From the NCBI GenBank assembly GCA_903927975.1, contig CAIYPC010000497.1:1-60930 (forward strand): 60,930 nucleotides of DNA, written 5' to 3'. This document shows positions 49,911 through 58,566 of this stretch, piece by piece. A model generated the notes under the pieces. That model was not told where the DNA came from and made no database searches. It worked only from the letters and a program-made list of their open reading frames with translations. How positions within the stretch are numbered: position 1 is the first letter of the stretch; each line of letters begins with the position of its first letter. This DNA is from an uncultured Bacteroidota bacterium (GTDB lineage Bacteria; Bacteroidota; Bacteroidia; Chitinophagales; Chitinophagaceae). Made by a program: the position numbers and the translations under genes.

Positions 49911-50945
49911 ATGAAAATATTTTATGCAGTTCAGGCAACCGGCAACGGTCACATCAGCCGCGCTATGGAAATACTTCCATACTTAGAAAGATATGGAACC
50001 GTTGATCTTTTTTTAAGCGGTGCGAACAGCACGCTACAATTAAATGCCCCGGTGAAATACAGGAGTAAAGGAGCTGGTTTTTTTTACACGAGCACAGGTG
50101 GCCTTAATTATATAGATACGATCAAAGAATTTGCGCCATTGCGAATTTTGCGCGAAGCAAGAGATCTGCCAGTTGAAAAATATGACCTCATAATAAATGA
50201 TTTTGAATGCATCACTTCGCTGGCATGTGCACATAAAAAAATAGCTTCAGTAAATTTTGGTCACCAAGCGAGCTTTCAATCGCAGAAAGTTCCAAGACCT
50301 AAGAAAAAAGATTTTATTGGTGAATGGGTGCTGCACAATTATGCAAAGGCCTCGCAATATATCGGGCTTCATTTCAACTGTTACGATAATTTTATTTTGC
50401 CACCCGTCATAAAAAAAGAAATTTCTCTTGCAGAACCAAATGACAAAGGTCATATCACCGTTTATCTGCCTTCCTATTGCGATGAGATCATTTGCAAATA
50501 TTTTATGCAGCTTACAGATTTTCGCTTCGAAGTATTTTCAAAAGAAGTAAAAGAAATAACTCATTTAGAAAACGTGTCATTAATGCCCGTGAATAAAGAC
50601 AGCTTTAATAAAAGCATGATCAATTGTTCAGCAATCATAACCAGTGCTGGTTTCGAAACACCTGCTGAAGCATTATTTCTTGGAAAGAAATTATTAACGA
50701 TTCCAATCAAGGGACAATATGAACAACTTTGCAATGCCGCAGCATTAGAAAAAATGGGAGTAGTTTGTATTGATAATATAGACAAAAATTTCCCTGTCAT
50801 TTTTCAAGATTGGATGAGTCAGAAAAATAAAATTGCGTTAGCCTCCAACCATTCCACTGAATCCATCATCAACTTCATGATGCAGCATTGCGCAGGTAAA
50901 AAATACGAACAGAGCCTAGCTTATCCTGAGCTTACTTTCAATTAG
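49911..50945 (+). CDS. MurG/GT28-like glycosyltransferase
   Basis: IFYAVQATGNGHISRAMEILPYL glycine-rich N-terminus; ITSAGFETPAEALFLGKKLLTIPIKGQYEQLCNAAALEKMG donor-binding motif. Confidence 0.85.
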   Translation: MKIFYAVQATGNGHISRAMEILPYLERYGTVDLFLSGANSTLQLNAPVKYRSKGAGFFYTSTGGLNYIDTIKEFAPLRILREARDLPVEKYDLIINDFECITSLACAHKKIASVNFGHQASFQSQKVPRPKKKDFIGEWVLHNYAKASQYIGLHFNCYDNFILPPVIKKEISLAEPNDKGHITVYLPSYCDEIICKYFMQLTDFRFEVFSKEVKEITHLENVSLMPVNKDSFNKSMINCSAIITSAGFETPAEALFLGKKLLTIPIKGQYEQLCNAAALEKMGVVCIDNIDKNFPVIFQDWMSQKNKIALASNHSTESIINFMMQHCAGKKYEQSLAYPELTFN

Positions 50946-50946
50946 T

Positions 50947-51229
50947 AAAACCTATGAGGTTTTAAAGTTTTGAAAAAATATTGCTCACATTGATTTTTAG
51001 GGGCGGTCATGTGATTTTTTACCCGCAGGGTTGAATGTGAATAACCGCTGGTGCAACCAGCGGATCAAGATGAAGAAATCGACAACTCTGAAAGAGTTGA
51101 ATATTCAGTTGAAGCGTGTTTACATATTCAACCGTTTCAGGGTTCTCTATCGCTCCTAGTTCCCCTGGTTGCACCAGGGGCTATTCACATTAAAAGCCCT
51201 TCGGGCTTTACAAAACCTTATAGGTTTAA
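50947..51229. repeat. composite palindromic element (MITE/REP-like)
   Basis: Contains AAAACCTatgAGGTTTT, CCGCTGGTgcaACCAGCGG, CAACTCTgaaAGAGTTG, CCCCTGGTtgcACCAGGGG, AAAGCCCttcGGGCTTT, AAACCTtatAGGTTT; the two halves are themselves inverted (aatgtgaata ... tattcacatt). Confidence 0.85.
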
Positions 51230-51233
51230 ATAA

Positions 51234-51265
51234 AAAAGCCACTCTCATAAAAATGAAGTGGCTAC
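51234..51265 (-). terminator. terminator downstream of phoU
   Basis: agccact ... agtggct stem; minus-strand T-tract (ttttttattta). Confidence 0.6.
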
Positions 51266-51380
51266 TGCATGAGAAAATTCTAACGTTTGCCTATTAAATT
51301 CTTACTAGCAACTGCTTAATTGTGCGCAAGATAAATTCAGGATATTATCCAGTTCTTACTTTAATATTACGATAATGTTA

Positions 51381-52043
51381 TTAATGAGAATGTTTGTGCT
51401 TGAGCACTTTTGCTTCAAGATAAAAAATGATTTCTTCAGAAATATTTTTAGACTGATCTCCCACTCTTTCCAATTTTCTGATCACCGAGAGAATGTATAA
51501 TGCCTGATCGATATCTTCAGGGTGATCTTTTAAATAACCTTCAATCAATTTGTTTGCCCTGATGTTTATATCATCCAAAAATTCATCCTTCTTGAACACG
51601 CTTCTTGCAAGAATAGTGTCCTCATTTTCAAAAGCCGCAAGTGTGTCTTCCAGAATATTTATTGATTCTTCATACATCTTCGTTACATGAGTTGCATCCA
51701 GCAATTCTTTTTTGAATGGCGTTTCAACACTCAAAACATATTTAGCGATTCCTTCTGCTATGTCACCAATTCTTTCAAGATTGGAATTGATTTTTAAGAC
51801 GGCCAACACAAAGCGAAGGTCAACTGCGACTGGTGTAAGAAGCGCAAAAATATTTTCACAATCGCGATCGATTTTCAGTTCAGCGCCGTTCACTCTTCTT
51901 TCTTTTAGCACTACTTCACGTGCTAAGTCTTTGTCAAAACTCAGCATCGAATCTTTCGCTTTCATTAACTGCGATCTCACAAGATCCCACATATTGATGA
52001 CTTCTTTTTTTAAAAGCTGTATTTCTGTTTCAACTTGTGTCAT
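51381..52043 (-). CDS. phoU: phosphate signalling complex protein PhoU
   Basis: Two PhoU repeats, DLRFVLAVLKINSNLERIGDIAEGIAKY and LYILSVIRKLERVGDQSKNISEEIIFY. Confidence 0.93.
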   Translation of the reverse strand: MTQVETEIQLLKKEVINMWDLVRSQLMKAKDSMLSFDKDLAREVVLKERRVNGAELKIDRDCENIFALLTPVAVDLRFVLAVLKINSNLERIGDIAEGIAKYVLSVETPFKKELLDATHVTKMYEESINILEDTLAAFENEDTILARSVFKKDEFLDDINIRANKLIEGYLKDHPEDIDQALYILSVIRKLERVGDQSKNISEEIIFYLEAKVLKHKHSH

Positions 52044-52079
52044 TCTGATTACTATTTACGATGTTATCTTAATTACTCA

Positions 52080-52133
52080 ATTTGAAAATGGCTCAATACC
52101 TCAATTGAGAAATTGAGCCATTTTCAAATTTGA
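52080..52133. repeat. hairpin between phoU and pstB
   Basis: tttgaaaatggctcaat ... attgagccattttcaaa perfect 17-bp arms around acctcaattgagaa. Confidence 0.8.
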
Positions 52134-52136
52134 ACA

Positions 52137-52895
52137 TTAACTAAACCTTCCTGTAATATAATTCTGCGTGCGATTGTCTTTCGGGTTGGTGAACATTTTT
52201 TTTGTCTCATCATACTCAACCAATTCTCCCATATAAAAAAATGCGGTCTTATCACTTACTCTTGCTGCTTGCTGCATATTGTGCGTCACAATAATGAGCG
52301 TGTAATTTTTTTTCAACTCATGAAACAATTCTTCAACTGTTGAAGTTGATATCGGATCAAGTGCGCTCGTTGGTTCATCAAACAAAAGCACTTCGGGTTG
52401 CATCGCAACAGCACGTGCAATGCATAATCTTTGCTGTTGACCTCCGGAAAGAAATGTTCCTTTTTTCATCAACGAATCTTTCACTTCTTTCCAAAGCGCC
52501 ACTCTAGTCAATGATTCTTCAACAATCTTATCCTTCTCCGCTTTTGGAAGTCTTACACCATTTAATTTATATCCTGCAATCACGTTGTCGTATATACTAA
52601 GATTAGGGAACGGATTAGGCCTTTGAAAAACCATGCCTATTTTCAGACGAACAAAAATGGGATGCATCTGCATCACATCTTCATTGTTCAATAAAATTTG
52701 TCCTTTTGCAGTTGCATTGGGAATGAGTTCGTGCATACGATTAACACCACGTAGAAAAGTTGTTTTACCACAACCTGAAGGTCCCATCACCGCAATCACA
52801 TGATTTCTCGGTATATCAATGTTGACATTTTTCACCACGTGGTTGTCGCCGAAATATGCGTTATAATCAACTGCCTTTACAATTGTACTTTCCAT
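52137..52895 (-). CDS. pstB: phosphate ABC transporter ATP-binding protein
   Basis: [59 protein letters not shown]. Confidence 0.96.
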   Translation of the reverse strand: MESTIVKAVDYNAYFGDNHVVKNVNIDIPRNHVIAVMGPSGCGKTTFLRGVNRMHELIPNATAKGQILLNNEDVMQMHPIFVRLKIGMVFQRPNPFPNLSIYDNVIAGYKLNGVRLPKAEKDKIVEESLTRVALWKEVKDSLMKKGTFLSGGQQQRLCIARAVAMQPEVLLFDEPTSALDPISTSTVEELFHELKKNYTLIIVTHNMQQAARVSDKTAFFYMGELVEYDETKKMFTNPKDNRTQNYITGRFS

Positions 52896-53722
52896 CTTTT
52901 AGTTATCAGCTTTGTAGAAATATTTAATACCAATACGAACACGAGCAATATCAGCGAAGCGCCCCAGGCGAGATCATGCCAATCATTATAAGGGCTTGTG
53001 GCGTAGTTAAAAATCAATAGCGGCAAACTCTGCATCGGCTTTGTAACATTTGCAGAAAGATATGGGTTGCCAAATGCGGTGAACAAAAGCGGTGCTGTTT
53101 CTCCTGCAACTCTCGCAACAGAAAGCATCACTCCTGAAAGTATTCCACTGATGCCGCAAGGGATAATCACTTTTAATATTACGCGATGAAACGGCATGCC
53201 CAATGCAAATGCCGCTTCCTTCAATGAGTCAGGAAGAAGCTTTAATGTTTCTTCTGTTGAGCGGATCACAATCGGCAACATCATAATCGCCAATGCAACG
53301 CTGCCCGACAATGCAGAGAAACCACCCAATGGTTTCACGAGCCAGAAATAAGCAACGATGCCCACAACAATTGAAGGAACTCCTTGCAAAATATCAACAC
53401 ACATGCGGCTCCAATATGCTAGTCGGCTTTTTTTATTTTCACTTAAATAAACGCCACAAAGGATTCCAATTGGAATTGCAATAAGCGCAGCAACAACAAT
53501 AATAATAAATGTGCCGAGCAACGCATTTGCAATACCGCCGCCGGTTTCACCAACAGGCTTTGGGACATTCACCAAAAAATGCCAGTTGATTTTTGTAATG
53601 CCAGCTTTGATAATAAAAAATAAAATTGCAAACAACGGAAGTATGCATGCAAATGCAAGTGCGGTTGTGAGCCACTGAAATGCTTTGCTTTTTCCTATTC
53701 TGAATTTAACACTGCTGTTCAT
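52877..53722 (-). CDS. pstA: phosphate ABC transporter permease
   Basis: Binding-protein-dependent permease motif; overlaps pstB by 19 nt. Confidence 0.93.
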   Translation of the reverse strand: MNSSVKFRIGKSKAFQWLTTALAFACILPLFAILFFIIKAGITKINWHFLVNVPKPVGETGGGIANALLGTFIIIVVAALIAIPIGILCGVYLSENKKSRLAYWSRMCVDILQGVPSIVVGIVAYFWLVKPLGGFSALSGSVALAIMMLPIVIRSTEETLKLLPDSLKEAAFALGMPFHRVILKVIIPCGISGILSGVMLSVARVAGETAPLLFTAFGNPYLSANVTKPMQSLPLLIFNYATSPYNDWHDLAWGASLILLVFVLVLNISTKLITKRWKVQL

Positions 53723-53728
53723 AAAAAA

Positions 53729-54718
53729 TTATTCATTTGTGAAACGGCTGATCACGCGTCTGCCAATCATATTAATAACAACGGTTACCAAAAACAATAC
53801 AAGACCTAATTCAATCAACGCTGATAAATAAACTGGTTTATCTGCTTCAGTGAATTCATTGGCGATCACACTTGCCATTGTGTTGCCGGGAGCAAAAATA
53901 CTTTTAGGTATGATGCTCGTGTTCCCAATCACCATTGTCACGGCCATTGTTTCACCAAGTGCACGGCCAAGCGACAATAATATACCTGCAAACAATCCTG
54001 ATTTTGTGTAAGGGATAATAACATGCTTAATCACTTCCCATCTTGTTGCACCGAGCGAATATGCTGCTTCTTTTAATGCTGATGGAACCATTTGTATCAC
54101 CGATCTTCCGAGTGATGCAGCATAAGGAATTATCATCACTGCTAATATCAATGAAGAACTGAAAATGCCGACACCATAGGGATCAACTCCAATTTTTGTT
54201 TCAAATGATCGAACGATCGGAACTAATACTGCAAGACCCCAAAATCCATAAATAACTGACGGCACAGCGGCAATCAATTCAACAGTGTTTTTCAAAAAAT
54301 CGGGAATCCATCCTTTTGGAAAATATTCACCCAAAAAAATTGCTATAGCAATAGAGAAAGGAACAGAAATTGCAAGCGCCAAAAAAGAAGTGAGCAGTGT
54401 TCCTAACAGGAATGGATATGCGCCATAAATATCCTGAACGGGATCCCATGTTCTTCCCCACAAATATTTTGCGCCGAGCGCTTTTATTGATGGAAGCGAT
54501 TCCACAATCAACGTGAGCAATATACCGATAACAAGCACTATCATTATCAGACCCATTAACACCAATGCTCTTTTAAAAACATTTTCAGTGCGAATCTGGC
54601 GATATAATCTTTTCACTCTTTGCCTCACTTTTGCGGGCGTCTTTACAGAACCAATTACCCCCAGCGAAACATCGCTGAGGGTAAGAGAATTATTTTCAAT
54701 TGTTGTTGATTCTATCAT
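53729..54718 (-). CDS. pstC: phosphate ABC transporter permease
   Basis: PSVIYGFWGL; LKEAAYSLGATRWEVIKHVIIP; ALGETMAVTMVIGN. Confidence 0.94.
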   Translation of the reverse strand: MIESTTIENNSLTLSDVSLGVIGSVKTPAKVRQRVKRLYRQIRTENVFKRALVLMGLIMIVLVIGILLTLIVESLPSIKALGAKYLWGRTWDPVQDIYGAYPFLLGTLLTSFLALAISVPFSIAIAIFLGEYFPKGWIPDFLKNTVELIAAVPSVIYGFWGLAVLVPIVRSFETKIGVDPYGVGIFSSSLILAVMIIPYAASLGRSVIQMVPSALKEAAYSLGATRWEVIKHVIIPYTKSGLFAGILLSLGRALGETMAVTMVIGNTSIIPKSIFAPGNTMASVIANEFTEADKPVYLSALIELGLVLFLVTVVINMIGRRVISRFTNE

Positions 54719-54756
54719 AAACGATACTTCATTTGTTCAACATATTATAAGATGAT

Positions 54757-54791
54757 GTCTACCATCAACCATCGCTCATCGAACATCTCAC
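54757..54791. repeat. 7-nt-period array accatca|accatcg|ctcatcg|aacatct between pstS and pstC
   Basis: Read directly. Confidence 0.6.
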
Positions 54792-55945
54792 TATTGCAAT
54801 ATCGGCTTGCCATCAAACGTAGCAGACTTTAATATTGCATCTCCAGTTGTTACAGCAGCAGGTGAAAGAGGCGCATAATTCAATGCTCCGCTAAATTGTT
54901 GACCATCGTGGATCACCCATGATAAAAGCTTTAATAATTTTGTTGCTCTGTCTGAAGAACGGTCGCTATACTTTTGTTCTTTATAAATCAACACCCACGA
55001 AAAACCAGAGATTGGATAACCATCTGCGGCTTCAGTGTTCGTTAAAGAAATTTTTGAATCAGCAGGAATGGTAACATTAGCAGCAGCAGTAACACTTGCA
55101 ATGCTTGGCGTGATAAAATTTCCTGCTTTGTTCTGCACTTTTGCATAAGCCATATTGTTTTGAATGGCATAAGCTAATTCAATATAGCCGATAGCACCAG
55201 GCGTTTGCTTGATAGTTCCGGCAACACCTTCATTTCCTTTTCCACCAAGACCAACAGGCCAATTAACGGAAGACCCTTTGCCAACTGTTTTGCTCCAATC
55301 ATCACTCACTTTTGAAAGATACGTAGTGAAAATATTTGACGTGCCGCTTCCATCAGAGCGGTGAGCAATCACAATTGTAGTGGAAGGAAGCTTCACACCT
55401 TTATTGATTGCAGCAATTTTTGCATCATCCCATTTTGTGATCTTGCCAAGAAACATTTCTGCAAGAACTGATGGATTTAATTTCAAAGTATCTTTTACAT
55501 CAGGCAAATTATAGCTTAACACAACTGCGCCTGCCGTAACGGGAATGTGAAGCACGGGAGCAGAAACTGCAGAATCCTGTTTCCCATTCATTGGCGCATC
55601 CGATGCGCCAAAATCAACTGTCTTATTTGTCAATTGTGAAATGCCTGCACCGGAACCAACTGACTGATAGTTTACTTTTAATCCATTTGTTTTGTTGTAC
55701 TCAGAAAAAAGTTTTGAGAACAAAGGATTATCGAATGAGCTACCTGCGCCAATTAACGCATCATCATTACCAGCAGAAGAAGTACTGTCAGCTTTTTTAT
55801 CAGCAGAGGCACCACCGTTACCGCATGAAGTAAAGCTTACTGATGCAATCAAAATACCGATTGCCAATGTGCTTTTTAAATTTAAGAAATTCATTTTCAT
55901 ATTTTTTTTTTTGTAGGAGTTGTGAAAATTATTTTCCAAAAACAT
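54791..55945 (-). CDS. pstS: phosphate-binding protein
   Basis: LIGAGSSFDNPLFSKLF; VNYQSVGSGAGISQL; FGASDAPM; HRSDGSGTSNIFTTYLS. Confidence 0.95.
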   Translation of the reverse strand: MFLENNFHNSYKKKNMKMNFLNLKSTLAIGILIASVSFTSCGNGGASADKKADSTSSAGNDDALIGAGSSFDNPLFSKLFSEYNKTNGLKVNYQSVGSGAGISQLTNKTVDFGASDAPMNGKQDSAVSAPVLHIPVTAGAVVLSYNLPDVKDTLKLNPSVLAEMFLGKITKWDDAKIAAINKGVKLPSTTIVIAHRSDGSGTSNIFTTYLSKVSDDWSKTVGKGSSVNWPVGLGGKGNEGVAGTIKQTPGAIGYIELAYAIQNNMAYAKVQNKAGNFITPSIASVTAAANVTIPADSKISLTNTEAADGYPISGFSWVLIYKEQKYSDRSSDRATKLLKLLSWVIHDGQQFSGALNYAPLSPAAVTTGDAILKSATFDGKPILQ

Positions 55946-57268
55946 AGTAGAAGCTCATGCGCCAAACCATGTCATAATCACCGTTCGATACACCAGGCAT
56001 TTGAGATGAATAATGATTGTACCAGATGTTTGGCATGAAATGAACATTTTTATACGGCGTGAAATCAAGACCAGCCGTTACAAAAATTTCTTTTGAAGTG
56101 ATATCACCTGTAGAAGTCACACTTGCAACACCGCCAGTGTTGTTGTATGTAGCTTCATACGAACCCGAGCCATATCCATTTGGAGAAGAGACTGCAGCAT
56201 AATTTTTATAAGTGCCGTTATCAATTTTTTTGTTAGGATTATAAGTATCGAGGCGAGCAAAAAATCTAAGCCTGTTCGGAACTATATTTCCATGAACATA
56301 AAATGAAAGGCCTGCAGCTTTTGTGTTGATAGTATCCGCAGCAAACGCTCCTGGAGGAGTAATGAATGTTGCTTTCGTGTCATTTCTTATGTTGTTGATA
56401 TAGCCTTCAACACCTATCGTCAAAGCAGGTGTAGTGTAAGCTACAAATCCTTTCAGCATTTGGCGATCATGATGCCACGTCGGCTGCCAGTTTAAGCGCT
56501 GATAGTCCGCATACAAATCAACGACAATTTTTTTATTGAAAAAGTAATGATAAACGTCTCCATAAAACCATTTAAAACTGCTTCCTGCTGGTTTATCACC
56601 AGTTCCGTTTGCAACTAATATATCATAACCGAATTTTTTGTTTTAGGATCGAAGACGCCTTGCAAGCCAGCTCCCAGATCGTAAGAAGGTGTGCGACGTA
56701 TGTCCGCAATCGTTCTTTCAATTGATCGGTAGCTCCATATTTTTTCTGACAACAATGGGAAAGAAGGAGTTGCTTGTTCACCAACGATCAAATCAGTTCC
56801 TTCCCAAATGTTCTTCCAGCGGATATTTGCGAGCTTAATGAAGAACGCCAATTTATTGTTGGTAATCAAATCGCCACTTTGCGCGGCGGACGATGGGGCA
56901 TTGAATGCAGGAAAATTATCTTCTGCAGCCAATAGAAGTTCCGCAGAAAATTTTTGGGAAATATTATAGTCATAGCCTAAGTAAAGGCGGCGAAACTGAA
57001 ATTCATTCCTGCCTTTCGGGATGCCCGAGTACTGATTGTTCCCTCCCCGGTTTAATGAATCGTTATGAGATTTGTAATAATAATCGCCGAACACATAACC
57101 CCAAATCCTTCCTGAGTTTGGCGTGCCTGCTTTGAAAGCAGAATCAGAATTCAATAAAAATTGCGCGTTAACAGAACTAAAACCAGTTAATAAAACAACC
57201 AATGTTGTTAGAAATAATTTGCCTAGACCAATTCTTCTCATAAAATTTCTTCGTTTGTTTTGAGCCAC
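55929..57268 (-). pseudogene. phosphate-selective porin O/P-like gene, split by -1 frameshift (ORFs 56615-57268 and 55929-56516)
   Basis: N-half ends GVFDPKTKNSVMIY*; adding one A in the A6 run (T6 at 56634-56639 on +) restores ...DPKTKKFGYDILVANGTGDKPAGSSFKWFYGDVYHYFFNKKIVVDLYADYQRLNWQP..., joining the C-half. Confidence 0.8.
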
Positions 57269-57295
57269 AAAAGAAGAACTGAGGAATGACCCGAA

Positions 57296-57323
57296 TGTTA
57301 AGCCAATGTTACCTTAATGTTAA
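57296..57323 (-). promoter_or_regulatory. Pho-box-like direct repeats upstream of porin-pst operon
   Basis: TGTTAA(57296) TGTTAC(57307) TGTTAA(57318), exact 11-nt period; minus strand TTAACA-ttaag-GTAACA-ttggc-TTAACA. Confidence 0.6.
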
Positions 57324-57361
57324 CTGTTTTCTGTTTAAGACTTAAACTTGTTCTGAATCAA

Positions 57362-58474
57362 TTATTTGCTAACCAATGGGGGCATGAATTGTTGGGTTGG
57401 CGGAAGAATGATGGGGCTGCCTATTTTATGTTCCGTTTCAAATTGCTGCCCGAGTAGGGAGGCAATAGTTGAAGCAATCTGCTTTTGATAAATCTGTTTT
57501 TCTTCTTTCATTTCTCCCAATGGTTTAATGCCGGGACCAATCATGGCAAGCCATGTTTGTGCTGATCCTTTGGTGAACAAACTGTGCTTGTTCCAATTGA
57601 ATGATCTGTCCCCGCGACCATGATCAGTGGTGATAATAAAAGTTGTTTTGTTCTTATAAAAAGAATTTGTTTGAACGTAATACCACAGGTCGCCAATCAT
57701 TTTATCAACGGCTGCCGCTTGCTGCAAATATTTATCGTAGTGCCCTTCGTGCGCAAATTCATCCGTTTCTCCCAAACCAATAAAAACAATTTTTGGGTGA
57801 TGCTGCTCGATGTACTCTTTGGCATTTAAAAATGTGAGCCAATCATAGCGAGTGTGTGTTTTCTCAGCCACATTATCCTGCACTTTATTGATAAGTTGAA
57901 AAGTTGTATCGCTATTTTCAGTTTGAATATTTTCATAACCACTGTTCACCGGCAAACCATTTCTTTCCTTGTTCAATATAAACGGGAACACATACCAAGA
58001 GCTGAACGCTACCACTTTTCCCTGATATTCATTTTCGTTATTCAGATATTCAAGAATGTTTGTGTTGGGATTTTTTTTGGGATAGTTAATGATGATCCGC
58101 GGATCGGTATATCCTGTAAAAATTTCATTGTATCCGGGATAAGAAATTTTATAAAGATTTGCTGCGTTCGATTTATTACCAAAAATGCGGTTGCCATACA
58201 GCTGACCTCTTTGAGCAATCACGTTCCAGAAAAACGGCATCAGCATGCGGCGGCGAGTAGTCGCATCATCATTCCAATAAAGCTGTTTGGTAATTGAAGT
58301 GTCCTCTACAAATTGCGAATTGTTAATAAGCAATGAATCAGCACCTGTAAAAACTTCCTGCCATCGAAAACCGTCGGTAGTGATTATGAAAATATTTTCT
58401 GTCTGGGGAATCTCTTGCGCAGAGGCAAGAAGAGACATTGATAACAATAGGGATGAGATAAATAGAACTTTCAT
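57362..58474 (-). CDS. secreted alkaline-phosphatase-superfamily enzyme, paralogue of 42533-43603
   Basis: ENIFIITTDGFRWQEVFTGAD; ISYPGYNEIFTGYTDPRI; TFIITTDHGRGD; colinear similarity with the first copy. Confidence 0.88.
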   Translation of the reverse strand: MKVLFISSLLLSMSLLASAQEIPQTENIFIITTDGFRWQEVFTGADSLLINNSQFVEDTSITKQLYWNDDATTRRRMLMPFFWNVIAQRGQLYGNRIFGNKSNAANLYKISYPGYNEIFTGYTDPRIIINYPKKNPNTNILEYLNNENEYQGKVVAFSSWYVFPFILNKERNGLPVNSGYENIQTENSDTTFQLINKVQDNVAEKTHTRYDWLTFLNAKEYIEQHHPKIVFIGLGETDEFAHEGHYDKYLQQAAAVDKMIGDLWYYVQTNSFYKNKTTFIITTDHGRGDRSFNWNKHSLFTKGSAQTWLAMIGPGIKPLGEMKEEKQIYQKQIASTIASLLGQQFETEHKIGSPIILPPTQQFMPPLVSK

Positions 58475-58487
58475 TTCAGAGGTTTTA

Positions 58488-58495
58488 CAAAGATA
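58488..58495 (-). promoter_or_regulatory. candidate -7 element TATCTTTG for 57362-58474
   Basis: caaagata on + strand 14 nt upstream of the start. Confidence 0.5.
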
Positions 58496-58515
58496 CTTCC
58501 CGCATATAACGTCAA

Positions 58516-58543
58516 GCTTACGCTAATGTTATCTTAGCGTTAC
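58516..58543 (-). promoter_or_regulatory. Pho-box-like direct repeats
   Basis: GCTTAC(58516) TGTTAT(58527) CGTTAC(58538), exact 11-nt period; minus strand GTAACG-N5-ATAACA-N5-GTAAGC. Confidence 0.5.
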
Positions 58544-58566
58544 GGATTAACAACTTAAATTGCGAG

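Noticed and set aside
51051-51233. 60-aa ORF in the ORF track
   Set aside because: Lies entirely within the composite palindromic element; no protein-like composition or start signal.
55929-57268. Programmed ribosomal frameshift in the porin gene
   Set aside because: The A6 run alone, without a recognisable stimulatory structure, is insufficient; sequencing error or pseudogene is simpler.
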